Shown piece after piece: positions 39,501-49,600 of a stretch of DNA of 64,000 nucleotides. The notes beneath the pieces were generated by a model. That model was given only the letters and a program-made list of their open reading frames with translations. It did not search any database and was not told the origin of the DNA. The stretch lies in assembly GCA_014773175.1 (NCBI GenBank), contig VXCM01000155.1:1-64000 (forward strand), given 5' to 3'. A program made the translations under genes and the position numbers. The stretch comes from Lucifuga dentata. Lineage: Eukaryota > Chordata > Actinopteri > Ophidiiformes > Bythitidae. Numbering within the stretch: the stretch's first letter is position 1; every line of letters begins with the position of its first letter.

Positions 39501-41083
39501 ACACCCCATCGAATGCTCATGGTTTCTGTTTGTGCTCTCGCTCTCTCACACACACACAACACACAAAGATTCATACCAGAGGATAGGCCTTTAGTTACAG
39601 ATATCTGTGAATAAATCTTTAGAGCCTGGAACATATATTATTAATGTCCCTAATAGCATGAGGTTCAAAAGCAGTTGCTTTTTTGTTTTGAGACAAAGAT
39701 AAAGCCACAGGGTTGTTTCTCCATTACGTCTGCTAAAAAATAATGAACCTAAATGAGGAATTTATTGTAGCTGTTGGAGAATATCATTAAGAAACATCTG
39801 TCCTTGTGTCATGTGGGGACCCACCAGAAGTAGACCTGTAACCCATTTTGGGTGCTGACTCCTAATTTATGAAACCAAGAAGGGCTGTGTACTTGCCACT
39901 GTCTTGGGTGGAATTATAGCTTACAGTCTGTTCTCAGATCCTTCTTTTGTGTGTCTCTGCTCCCTCTGGGAACGTGCCGAGGGTGGAACATGCATTTTCA
40001 AAAATGCCACTTGCAGATGGCATCCTGATTAAGTAATCCATATCACATTCAGTGCTCTTTACGAGCTAAAGTTCAGAGCTAAATTAGGAACGACATTACC
40101 TACAACTATCCGATGTAGGAACTACATGGTTCCTTCAGCAAGTATCTTAAAGGTTATGAAAATTATGGCAAATGACATCATCTTCTGTTGGAGACTTTGA
40201 TTATTGTGATCTTTGATTTTTTATTTTATTTTTTTTAATTTTTCTTTCTTTTTTCTGTTTTTACATATTTTTGGGTTCTGTTTCATCTTATGAATAATTC
40301 AGAGTTTAGATCCGTTGAAATACTTTTTTCATTTCAAGTGGAAAGTCTCTCTGGATCTTTGCATCCACATCAATATTTTTCATATTGTTTTCCTTCTTTT
40401 TTCCAAAGTCTTGAAACCTTGCTGTTGCTGTGTCTCAGTTTGCAAGAAAAGCAAAATGCAAGTAATTAACAATGGAGGTTGTCTGCTTGTTGGACTTGGG
40501 GAAGCTTACACCTGAACCAATAAGTGATTCAGTTTTTAAGCTCCACCCAGCTCCTAAATTATTAGAGAGTACCTACCCTGGATTTGGAACTAAAAATGGT
40601 TCAGGAACTACAGTTGCTGTACCGAAGTGGTCCCGGGTCGTCGGTGTAAAATGAAGAAAAGTTTCTGAGTCCCTGAAAAGGTTTCTGTAGTGCAAAAGAC
40701 ACCTTAGATTTGCCAGTTCTCTCTTGTTATATGAACATGCTAGTTTGTCTTTTGCAATTAGCTTGCAGCAGGAAATTGAAAACCATAACTCAGCATGCTG
40801 CCTAGAACACTAATTACACAGGCTGGATCATCTTGGAAAGAAAACAACAGATTCATAAATTAGGCAGTTAAGATAAATAAACTGCAAAGTTTTTTTTTTT
40901 TACCTGAAGTATACTTGTATGGATTTCCCTGTGGATTAGAAAAGCTGTTCACATTTATTCATGTGAATAAGTTTATAAATATAAATATGAAAAATATTTT
41001 ATATATATGAAAAAGTTTGTATTTGGTTGATAGCTCTTATTTCTTCCAGCCAAGAAATGTTGCAAAACTTGCGTTGATTGTCT
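23329..41083 (+). CDS. Unidentified multi-exon gene, tentative middle exons
   Basis: Seven short candidate exons bridge the 5' and 3' parts: 23329-23356 (VLQHINPAV), 25152-25205 (VLELSIYNQDYHHLYPA), 33752-33855 (ANLSFRVLGRNLFSSQIK...), 35740-35809 (SDDQRITKGSTDNEDVLQHY), 37012-37062 (LQYESARLLFCQETAN), 38003-38067 (TLCIFHNQPQQLKFIHYFYW) and 41050-41083 (PRNVAKLALIV). Several acceptors have strong pyrimidine tracts (25151, 35739, 41049), and several donors are good (GTATGT after 38067, GTAAGT after 37062). Phases chain as 0-1, 1-1, 1-0, 0-1, 1-1, 1-0, 0-1 with no stop at any junction. The exon at 33752 could instead end at 33817 and splice straight to 37012. Each short exon alone could be chance; the support is the unbroken phase chain. 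Function unknown. Confidence 0.3.
25381..25770 (+). mobile_element. tRNA-derived SINE-like sequence, two heads
   Basis: B-box-like GGTTCAGGTTCACACC (about 25418-25433) and a second GCGGTTTGGATCTTTGAAC (about 25577-25595) suggest two tandem tRNA-like heads. The following AAGTGCCCTTAAGCAAGGTG is like the body of a common teleost SINE. Diverged; family not assigned. Confidence 0.5.
25771..31442. other. Putative intronic sequence
   Basis: No exon called. It contains CA/GT arrays (about 27219-27234 and 30440-30505), a poly-T run beside N29261, a 16-bp direct duplication GTCATTTGGTACTTCC (30195-30210 and 30215-30230), a SINE-like scrap (AGCTCAGTGGTGAAGCC near 29696) and the MITE at 27623. An isolated protein-like frame with a strong acceptor (28030-28148) does not fit the exon chain. 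Confidence 0.4.
27623..27689 (-). mobile_element. Short MITE, inverted copy (family A)
   Basis: On the minus strand it reads ACCGGTGATTTTGCATGTTT, GAGCCCAATAA, then CATGTTGCATTACTGCCAA. It is collinear with the copy at 47444-47540 over about 65 bp but lacks clear outer termini. Confidence 0.6.
31443..31640 (+). mobile_element. tRNA-derived SINE, V-SINE-like
   Basis: An A-box-like TGGCAGAGCAGCTTGGTGG and a B-box-like GGTTACAGATTCAATCTC form a tRNA-related head. The 3' part ends GAGTCACTCTGGATAACC, matching the conserved CACTTTGGATAA tail of V-SINE and L2-mobilised SINEs in fish. The open frame across it is fortuitous. Confidence 0.65.
31641..40490. other. Putative intronic sequence with scattered candidate exons
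   Basis: Apart from the candidate exons at 33752, 35740, 37012 and 38003, nothing protein-like was seen. It contains an AT run near 33280, a CA array (about 36486-36522), and a C-rich tract ending in N39044 followed by an A-rich run. Confidence 0.4.
40495..40690. repeat. Probable DNA-transposon fragment
   Basis: GC-richer than its surroundings, with the GGAACTA / GGTTC motif repeated (GATTTGGAACTAAAAATGG, TTCAGGAACTACAG) and a CCGGGTCGTCGG core. A similar TAGGAACTACATGGTTCC occurs near 40116. It resembles terminal regions of a dispersed fish DNA transposon but was not assigned. Confidence 0.25.
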
Positions 41084-41690
41084 GTAAAATTGTCTTTGGT
41101 GTCCTCAAGCCTTGACGACTACAATGTCCTGTTCACCTTCCATTCCAGTCTCTAACCCGCCTCCGCTAGTACAGCATGCCACTGTGTATCCAATTCACAA
41201 TAAAACTTCCCATTGTACCCATATTATTTTGGCCTCTTTCCACTTGCAGCCTATTATGTGAACAAATGAATATGAGCTTGTGTAACCTAGAGGGCTCTAC
41301 ATTGGTCAAGCACCAATGGGCAGCTGAGCAAGGCACATTACTGCATACTGACATTATTATATTACTGGCTTTTATAGGAATTTATGGATTTTTTTTTTTT
41401 TTTTNTTTTTTTTTTTTTTTTTGCCAGTCAAAGGTAAACATGTTTTTCTGGTTTGGCTTTCAACAAAAACTCTACACGGTGAATATCGGTTGATAGCATT
41501 TGTGTGCTACTCCTAAACAAAATCTTACATTAATCCTTTAAATTAATTTTATATTTTTTATTTAAAGTTGTGCAAGCTGTGATCAAAGGCAGGTTGGTAT
41601 TTGACTGTTTTATGTAAATAGAACGTGTTCCTGGCACGACTTCAACAAAAAAGAAGCTTCCTGTGTAAAACACTGATTCCTTTGCACTTT

Positions 41691-41885
41691 GCAGTAAAAA
41701 ACAAGTCTTGATTATTTTTTTAAAAAATAATTGAGACTGATTTATTATTATTTAATTATTTATTATTATTTAATTTGTTTAATTATTATTGATTATTTAA
41801 AAAAATAAGTCTTGATTATTTAATTATTTATTATTATTTAACTTGTTTATTTAAAAAAAAATAATCAAGACTTGTTTTTTTGCAG
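41691..41885. mobile_element. AT-rich palindromic MITE
   Basis: GCAGTAAAAAACAAGTCTTG (41691 on) is mirrored by CAAGACTTGTTTTTTTGCAG (to 41885), giving inverted termini of about 30 bp including the adjoining ATTATTTTT. The interior consists of TTATTATTTAATT units and a partial third copy of AAGTCTTGATTATTT near 41808. No coding capacity. Confidence 0.55.
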
Positions 41886-42280
41886 AACAGGCTATACAGT
41901 GTTAGAAAAACATGTCTTATAAATAAAAAAAGCTAAGTTTTAAGCTAAAACTAAAATGAATTTTAAAAAAAAAGAAGAAGAATGAAAGATTTAGCTCTCC
42001 TGCATACAAATACCTAACACTTGGTCTTTATGTTAAATTAATAAATTAGCCTATCAAGCATGTTGGATAAGTGAAAGTTTTGGCAATATTTAGGTATCGT
42101 TACATACAAACGTCAACGTAGAATGATAAACAAGACTCTCTTTTCAACCAAACCTGGACTGCTTATAGTCAGGATGTCACCAAAAATATCATTACTGAGG
42201 AAAATAATTCTAATCAACCATCTATGACAGACAGACAGCAGTAACTGGGTTGAGGGTAGTTAGCATTAGCTTAATGCTAG

Positions 42281-42741
42281 CTACAACACTGACTTGTCCA
42301 GGTGAGTTTTCAAGTGTGTTTGTTTTGTAAAGTTGGACGTTGTTGTCTTGGTGTCTTTTATGGTTTCCCCACACTGTTCACAAGAGGCACTTCTTCTGTT
42401 GATTCCCAGGGACTTGTAATCCCTGTATGATACCACATTTGGGATAGATCCTGACGAGAAAGCCATGCTGCCAGAGACGAGGCGCAGCTCAACGCCACGT
42501 CTCCCTGGTTGCTAAGCAACTGTGCACACCTTCATGTGTTTAGGGATCCGGGAGAGTTGTAAAACTCAATGTTTCATTTCTGTAGAAATTTTCACAGCGC
42601 CTCAAAGACTCTTATTGTTCACGAGTCACTTTCAAGTCCAAGTCAAAAAAGGACGAGTTGAAAGTCAAGTCAGAAGTCAATTTAGGAGCGACTTAAGTGT
42701 GACTCCAGTCCGAGTCGCAAACTCGAGTCCCCATCTCTGGT
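42281..42741 (-). mobile_element. hAT transposon fragment with BED zinc finger
   Basis: The minus-strand frame 42466 to 42281 contains CEQCGETIKDTKTTTSNFTK followed by HLKTHLDK: the Cys-x2-Cys ... His ... His spacing and TSNxxKHL-like core of a BED finger at the N-terminus of a hAT transposase. Upstream on the same strand, the outer end reads CAGAGATGGGGACTCGAG, then repeats GACTC/GAGTC motifs, a familiar hAT terminus in fish. The catalytic domain and the other terminus are missing. A stop follows the finger. Confidence 0.65.
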
Positions 42742-43974
42742 TCATAGCCCTAAGACTTACAAAATGTATTTAAAACCTTTTGCATAGCTGAAATTGTTGA
42801 TTGTTTTATTATTGAATTTTTTTTTATGAGTTTACCTGATGAGCTTTGTTGCTTTGTGTTTCATAAAAATACGGTACAAATTGGCAGGTAGACCTGAATG
42901 TCCCAACACACTCAAAATATAATCAAACACAATCTGACGCGCATATTCTAATCCCAAAATTGAACAGTCTTGGACTATTTAGAGAAATAAATAAAGTTAA
43001 TTTTGGACACAGAGTTTCAACATTAAAACTGTCATTGTGATTGTATTGATGAGACGGTGAAGTTTCTCTTTTTCCTACGATGGAATAAAAACACATCCAT
43101 GCATAAACACACTATCCAGATATGAGGTGGAGTCAAATATTTATCTAATAAATGGGAAAACTGAAATATGACAGATAATTAATATCTACAGCAGATTACA
43201 TTGAGAGAAAATGATTATGTGGATATATTGTCTCTTTCCCGTCTATGTCTAGTTTCATCCCTGCCTCCCTCTTTATGACTCACACAGATCTACTTGCATG
43301 ATTGCAAATCAGCAAGTGCCTCTGTGCAGAAATGCACAAGTTGCCAAATACAAAGGTTTGCTATTTTGTTAGATCATGTTTAATATGTGCATGAGGGAAA
43401 AAGTAGAGTTAGTCATACAGTTATGCAAAACAAGTAACTGTCAGCCAAAATGAAAATCCAGGAACAATGCATCAAACACATTTAACATTACTTGACATAT
43501 TGACTATAAGCATGCAAGTACTTTCAGTACTTGCTAAGTATAGTGTTCTTATTACAAGTACACTTATTACATAATAACTAAAGAGGGGAAAAAAGCATGA
43601 ACAATGTGGTTAAATTAAAGTTCTTGAAATGATTGATTTGCCATTTTTAAAAAAACAGGCTTTTTTTTAAGTTTACTGGCTGTCTGAAATTACCTTCAAC
43701 TTGAGAGTAAAATCAAAAATCACACACAAAAACAGATTTACCAGAAAACACATAATTTCACACACATGTATATATGGGAAAACACATGCAGACACAAGAC
43801 AACAATCATATTCATCAACCTTCATGAAAAAAAAGGTTTCTTTCACACACCCAAATGAACAGAGGTGGGTTTGTTAGGTATTTTGTTTCCCACTATTGGC
43901 TGCTGTGTGACAGCTAATTAACCCCTCTGTGCTGCACCACAGGAAGACATTATTTACTCTTATCTTAACATTAA

Positions 43975-44440
43975 GGCCAGATTCACATGATATGCGTTGA
44001 GCGTTGCGCTAACCTCGGCGTTCCATTATTGTGTATTGGGAGCTGAGCAATGACTCCTAACGTCACACTATGCCGCCTTGAGCGCTGCATGGCACTCAGA
44101 TTCCCCGTTTTGATGCGGCACTCAAAGTTTAATCAAATTCAACTTTGATCTTTCCAACGTGCAACCAATCAGAGAACAGCTATATGTCACATAAACAGAA
44201 GCAACACAGCGATGGAGGAGAGGCTCATAACCTGTGTGGAGTAGTTTAGAATGGTGACTCAACATTCGCTGCTTTTTTTTTTTCACTTTTCTTCTCCGAA
44301 TGAGAAGAAGAGCCAGAGCCTTTTTTGTTGTGGTGTCCATGTTGCTACCTGATTTGTCCCGGAACCCAATTTGGACCACAAATGTGCAAAGATATCCCAT
44401 GGTAACCGTGCTGCACAATAGTTCTTTCAATTTTTTTTTT
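43975..44440. mobile_element. Possible Harbinger/MADF-type transposon remnant
   Basis: A CpG-containing patch in AT-rich DNA (GCGTTGAGCGTTGCGC, TTGAGCGCTGCATGGC) is followed by GCGATGGAGGAGAGGCTCAT, which would encode MEERLI, the usual start of the Myb/MADF-like second protein of Harbinger elements, and then a stop. The rest is decayed. Weak assignment. Confidence 0.3.
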
Positions 44441-44512
44441 TTTCTTTTTTTATGTGGTGTGAAACTGCTAATGTCTGTCCTTAGATTGCCTTTACCCTAC
44501 TGTTTAGCTATG

Positions 44513-44517
<5 letters not shown>

Positions 44518-44564
<47 letters not shown>

Positions 44565-44566
44565 TA
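44518..44566. repeat. (TC)n-(AC)n microsatellite
   Basis: A run of TC units followed directly by AC units. Confidence 0.9.
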
Positions 44567-44994
44567 ATACTCACTATTTCCTTCTCTGTGCTTGCACATT
44601 CTCTCCCCATCATTTATTTCTAAACGAGGCCACTGTCTGTGTGTGGTAGATAATGATGAATTATGGGTTTTCTGCACACACAGGCATGTGTGTACCCAGT
44701 GCCACGCTTATACAGTAAGGGGTTAAAGTACTTAGTGAAATCAGTCTGTGAGTGTATGTGTGTGTGTAATCTACTAATGTCAAGTGTTCATTTGACAGGC
44801 TATAAAGATGGATATCTCCTCATTAACTTCTTATTCACATGACCTTTACAAAGTCAATCAAAATGGATTTTTGTTTTATAGAGGTTTTGAGTTTGAGTCA
44901 TAAGATGGGAGCTCATTAAAATTGAATATGTATTTTAACTTCTTCAGTATAACACTGAACATTACTACTTGATTGCTCTCTTTTGAAAACATAT

Positions 44995-45129
44995 ATATAT
45001 ATATATATTATGGCATACCCTTAAGGAAATACATCAAGTATTCAAAGTCATATATATATATNATATATATATATATTATGGCATACCCTTAAGGAAATAC
45101 ATCAAGTATTCAAAGTCATATATATATAT
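44995..45129. repeat. Perfect 67-bp duplication split by one N
   Basis: 44995-45061 and 45063-45129 are identical (AT run, TTATGGCATACCCTTAAGG ... TCAAAGTCA, AT run), with only N45062 between them. Probably an assembly overlap seeded in the AT repeats. Confidence 0.85.
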
Positions 45130-45134
45130 GGCAT

Positions 45135-45430
45135 CATGCTGGGCCCGATTCCGGACTTGTATTCCCTCCTTAATCCACAGATAGTATTTGTTGCTTTCAG
45201 TTGTGGTGATTCAGCTCCTCCTCGCAGCCCATGATGTGGTTCTCTCTGTTGCAATGGCCGGCTTTAGATTTTCTTGGCTGGTTTGTTGTTTCTTTGCCCA
45301 AGTGTGTGTGCTCCATGTGTCTTCTTTCCACACTCTTTATTTCACGTGCCAAATGCACAGGCTGTCTCTCCAATGTATGTTTTATTGCAAGAGAGGCATG
45401 GGATCTTGTAGATTAGTCATTCTTTGGCCC
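45135..45430 (-). mobile_element. Penelope-like element remnant, GIY-YIG region
   Basis: On the minus strand, 45417 to about 45350 reads LIYKIPCLSCNKTYIGETAC followed by AFGT, matching the start of the GIY-YIG endonuclease of fish Penelope-like retroelements (Cys pair, then YIGET). Further along, ENHIMG and, in another frame, TESNKYYLWIKEGIQVRNRA match the family's later NHxIDW and RWIKEAIxIRKR segments. Several stops and frameshifts make it dead. The plus strand of the same stretch looks like an 83-codon exon with good splice signals, but that is antisense coincidence. Confidence 0.75.
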
Positions 45431-45968
45431 TGTGAGTAAGGAATGCACATACGTGATTGGCTGGCGTGGGAGCCAAATAAAATAGTGGCTCTTTGATAGG
45501 TTGAGAGATCTGTCACTCGAAAGTCTGGATGCTGATGATTCCTTGCAGTGCTTTTCTAGGTTTGTTTTTTATGTCAAAGAGTAGTGAAATTAGGCAGCAA
45601 ATGTGTAATTTTTAGTTATTCTCACTCACCAATTTATATTTGCAATATCTCAACTTCTCCTTGGTTCTGTAATCCGGATATCATCGGAAAGCTCAAAGTC
45701 TCGTTACTTTCTGATTGAGAGTATGCAGTGAGCTCTCAGATAGGAAGAAAAAAGTAAACATAGGTTTGCCATTATGGTATCTTGACGGCAGACCAAAGAG
45801 GGTTAACGAAACTTGTTATTTTGATACCTAAATGTAGGCAATAATTTACATCAATAAAAAACTACTTAAAAGGCACAGTTTTTAATGATCAGTGACATTT
45901 TGAAAAGACCATATCTGAAATATGTTGTTTTAAATGTGATTTCATATCCTGTGATCATGTGATGTCAG

Positions 45969-46699
45969 GTGTGGACAAACAGTTCAATTTGACATTAGGT
46001 AGAGATGAACAGATTTGGCCAGTGTTAGCTAGTTTACATACAGTGAAAAGTGGCTCATTTAAAAAAAAATGTGATGGAGAAGTTAATTCTACCATAGCAA
46101 AGGTACCAAAGTATGTGGTACAGAAATCTGACCCTGAAGACATTTTGGATTCACTATGGCAGAGCCAAAAGCACAGTAAGTGGAATGTGTTGAAGTCAAA
46201 TGAAGCGCTAAACCTGTCAAAGCTTTAGAGATACTTATTTCCTTGAAGCAAATTCGAGTATTTCACCACGGGTAAGCGGAATCTTTATTTTGTTCATTGC
46301 AGTTGACTGTGGCATAGCACGTTCTTATGTTTCACATGGAAATCTTTTAACAATCCAAAGAGGGCCTTGCAGTACAAAAGGTTAAGAACTCCTTTTGTAG
46401 ATGATGTGTCTTTTCTTTTCAATGTCTTTTCAATGTCAGTTTTGTCCTTGGAATGCTCAAGCGATTCATCATGTTCACTTAAGAGCTGGAATCACAGTTC
46501 ACATGACACTGCATTTGTTTTCTTTTCTGATCAACCTCGAGGCTGTTTACAAGAAGGACTTGAGCCTGCCTTTGTTTCAGATGATGGGAAGAGAGAAAAG
46601 TTTGCAATGCAACAGGTTGAGCTCGAGGAATCTTCAACACGGCCAACTCAACTCACAAAATGCTGGAGTGCAACAATGCCGCAGCAACAGTCAAAGTGA
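45969..46699 (+). CDS. Unidentified multi-exon gene, 3' exons
   Basis: Exon 45969-46175 (acceptor GATGTCAG, donor GTAAGT) encodes VDKQFNLTLGRDEQIWPVLA, later VPKYVVQKSDPEDILDSLWQ. Exon 46440-46699 (acceptor CAATGTCAG) continues in phase with LSLECSSDSSCSLKSW ... DQPRGCLQEGLEPAF ... KCWSATMPQQQSK and a TGA. The incoming phase (1) fits the outgoing phase of the candidate exon at 41050-41083, joining them as Cys-Val-Asp. The C-terminus is Ser/Gln-rich and probably disordered. A candidate polyadenylation signal AATAAA lies at 47322-47327. With the upstream exons the product would be about 486 aa, or 510 with the optional exon at 20767. No family recognised. Confidence 0.45.
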
Positions 46700-49600
46700 C
46701 TGCATATGGCCTGTTGGGAACACATGACAGATATGTTTGACTGCCTGAAGAGGCTTTGCTTTGCTGTCAGCACTTGATCCACTTCTCAGTGTGACCAGGT
46801 TACACAAAGGAGATTGTGTCCTTCACACAGCCATGTGACAATAGCGCACTCACAGACACGAGAGCAGCTAAAAGTTTTGACCTATGAACAATGATTCAAT
46901 AACTCTGGGGGACAGAGATCACCCTAAATCATTGAGCAGTATGAGCTTTATCTCAGTTTGTTGTGGGAGTTTTTCACATGTTTGGGCTAAGCTGAAAATG
47001 TGTTCGGGAGTCAGTAGTTGTGATGTAAATATCCATGCAGTCATAAGCACTTTCTCAGTCTGTGCTGTGCTGAACGAGTGACAGTGAGTAAGAATCCTTG
47101 AGCTAGTTTCAGAATTGTTCCCTATTTTTCTCTGTTCCACTTTGAGATGTGATGCAGGCCTTGACAAACACTGCTATACTGAGCTGGTGCAAAATATTTG
47201 ATCAACTTATACAATCAGTTTATTCATAAAAGATGCACTTACTCTTGGGAATCTGTGGAAATGTCTCAAGGTTCAACCCAAAACAGAAATCATGGATTCA
47301 ATTATTCTGGGCTAATTTCCAAATAAACTCTGTACCTCAGAGACAATGTTTGTCAGATTTGAATTTTTGTTTTTTGTCCTAGATTCTTGAACATATAAAA
47401 AAAAGTTTTTTTTTTTTAAATCATGGATATGAGGCATTTGGTACTTAAAGGACCATACTGGTGGTTTTGGATGTTTGAGCCCAATAAATACTATCCGGAT
47501 ACATGTTACATTACTGCCAACCAGTATGGTTCCTTTAAAGCTTTACTTGGATTGTTTGTTGCTCACTGAAATTCTCAGGAAACAGCTAACAAACCCTCCA
47601 GTCTTACTGTATACTCATTCAGAAATCTTGAGAATATAGATTTTTATACGTTTCCGTTTGGTAATGACTCGAGTGTACGTAGGGAAACCTCAGATATGAG
47701 ATATGAGAAAAAGGCTTTTACAACAAAGTCTGTGGAGATTCCAGTGAACATATATAAATAATAGATACTAGATACTTGCCCTGAGTTCTCTTTCACATAG
47801 AAATTCTCTAATAAAACCAAACCTGAAGCTATATCTTCAGAAGGTTTGCAGTTTGATTTCAGTGACTTCAAAAATGATGTTTTGCAGTAAACATGTTAGG
47901 TTTTGTTTTCTATTTTATTTAATGTTTTAGTTCTAGTATAGCAAGAACTGAACTTCATTTAATACATCAAAAGGCACACCAAGCAAATTAAGTAGGCTCT
48001 AATTTCTGTTATCTGATAAAAAATATGTGAACTATCTTTGGATTGACTTTGAATATTGTAGGATTTATAAAACAATAGAAAATAAATGTATGCTGATCCG
48101 CAGAAAATGAATCAAACACTTTAATACTGTATTAGTCTTTTTTTTTTTAGTCATTTACCCTTAAAAAAATACCAAACATTTGCTAGTTTAACTCCTCTTA
48201 TGTGAGTATTTGCTGCTTTTCCCTCTTTCATATCAATGCAAAGTGAATAATAATAATTCTTTTTTTTAAACTGTTGAGGCAAAACAAAATTTTTCATGTC
48301 ACGTTAAACTCTGGGAACTTGTGGCAGCATTTTGCTGCAGCCCTTTTCACTCTTACACTACAGGCCACAAGTTTTTGGGGCCACCCCCAGATTTAGCATG
48401 ACAAGACTGTGTAACAAGTTAATCCCAGAATGATGTGGGAGAAGGCAGACAGCAGGCTATTGAATAGAACGTTAAAACACATGTAAGGGAGTTTGGGCAA
48501 GAGAGTTGGAATACAACTGGAGTGCCAGTGCACTAATACAGACTGGGGATGCCTTCAATAAAAATAATTTCTTAAACCATTTCTTAAGGCTACATAATGT
48601 GCTCTTGCTGACAAATTCTTCTCGAAAACTATAGTTACATGTAGTTTATATGGTTTTGTCATTTCCTGTGCAATAAATTGTAAAACAAACTGTGTATTGA
48701 TGATTTTTTTATTTATTTTTTTTAAATCTGGGGTGGCCTCAAACTTCTGACCTGTAGTGTATGTAGACTCTAATTCCAAGCAAAAATGTACTGGACTTAA
48801 ATTGGTTAGACGCGTCACCGCAGCATCAGCTGTCTAACTGATTTACTAATGGACTGAAACAGTGCATGACTCATACTGTCTATCATACTGACTTGACTAA
48901 TACTTTGGCTCACTGCTTGAATTACAATCTGGCAGACCAGCTAACTGACTGATTGATTGCTGACTGACTAAACAACTGAGTATCTGAAGGAATGACTCGC
49001 TGATTGACTGTCAGTGTCCTCTTAAAACGGGGCAAGCAGCCATGTGTGTCCGTGCCACGAGTAGGCTGAGTGACCACCAGGCTAATAGCATGACCCCCGT
49101 CTAATACCAAATAGAGAGGAAGAGGATGGAGAAGTGTGGTAGAGCGAGGAGCTGAAGATATGCATGAAGAGTGAAAGAAAAGTGGGTGTGAAATGAGAGA
49201 AAAAAATGAGTGAAAGCCACTGGAGTCATTTACTTAGGAGCTCTAACAAACAGGCCAAGATGAAAGATAGAGAAATCATTACATGAAGGATATGACCACA
49301 TTATTGTATATAGAATCAGAAAGTGAAGGATGAGAGACAGGAAGGGAGAAAGTGTAGGATGGTGGGAGAGAGTGAGAGAGGGATCTCTACTACAGAATTT
49401 AAGGTGTAAGATTGAAAACGATTGCCTGTGTGTCTCTGTGGGCAACAAGGAGCCTGTATTGTAGGTGTAGCTCATTTTAGGGTGTGTATCTTTGTTTTAC
49501 ACACCCATACATTTTTTGTATGTGTGCCTCTGTGGATCTGCATTTGTGTGTGTGTGTGCGTCCCATCCCTCTGGGGAATACTAAGTTTCCTAGAGGGCAT

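Noticed and set aside
45204..45430. 83-codon plus-strand candidate exon with good splice signals
   Set aside because: The minus strand encodes a decayed Penelope-like GIY-YIG segment, so the plus-strand frame is most simply antisense coincidence. Kept only as a finding about possible exonisation.
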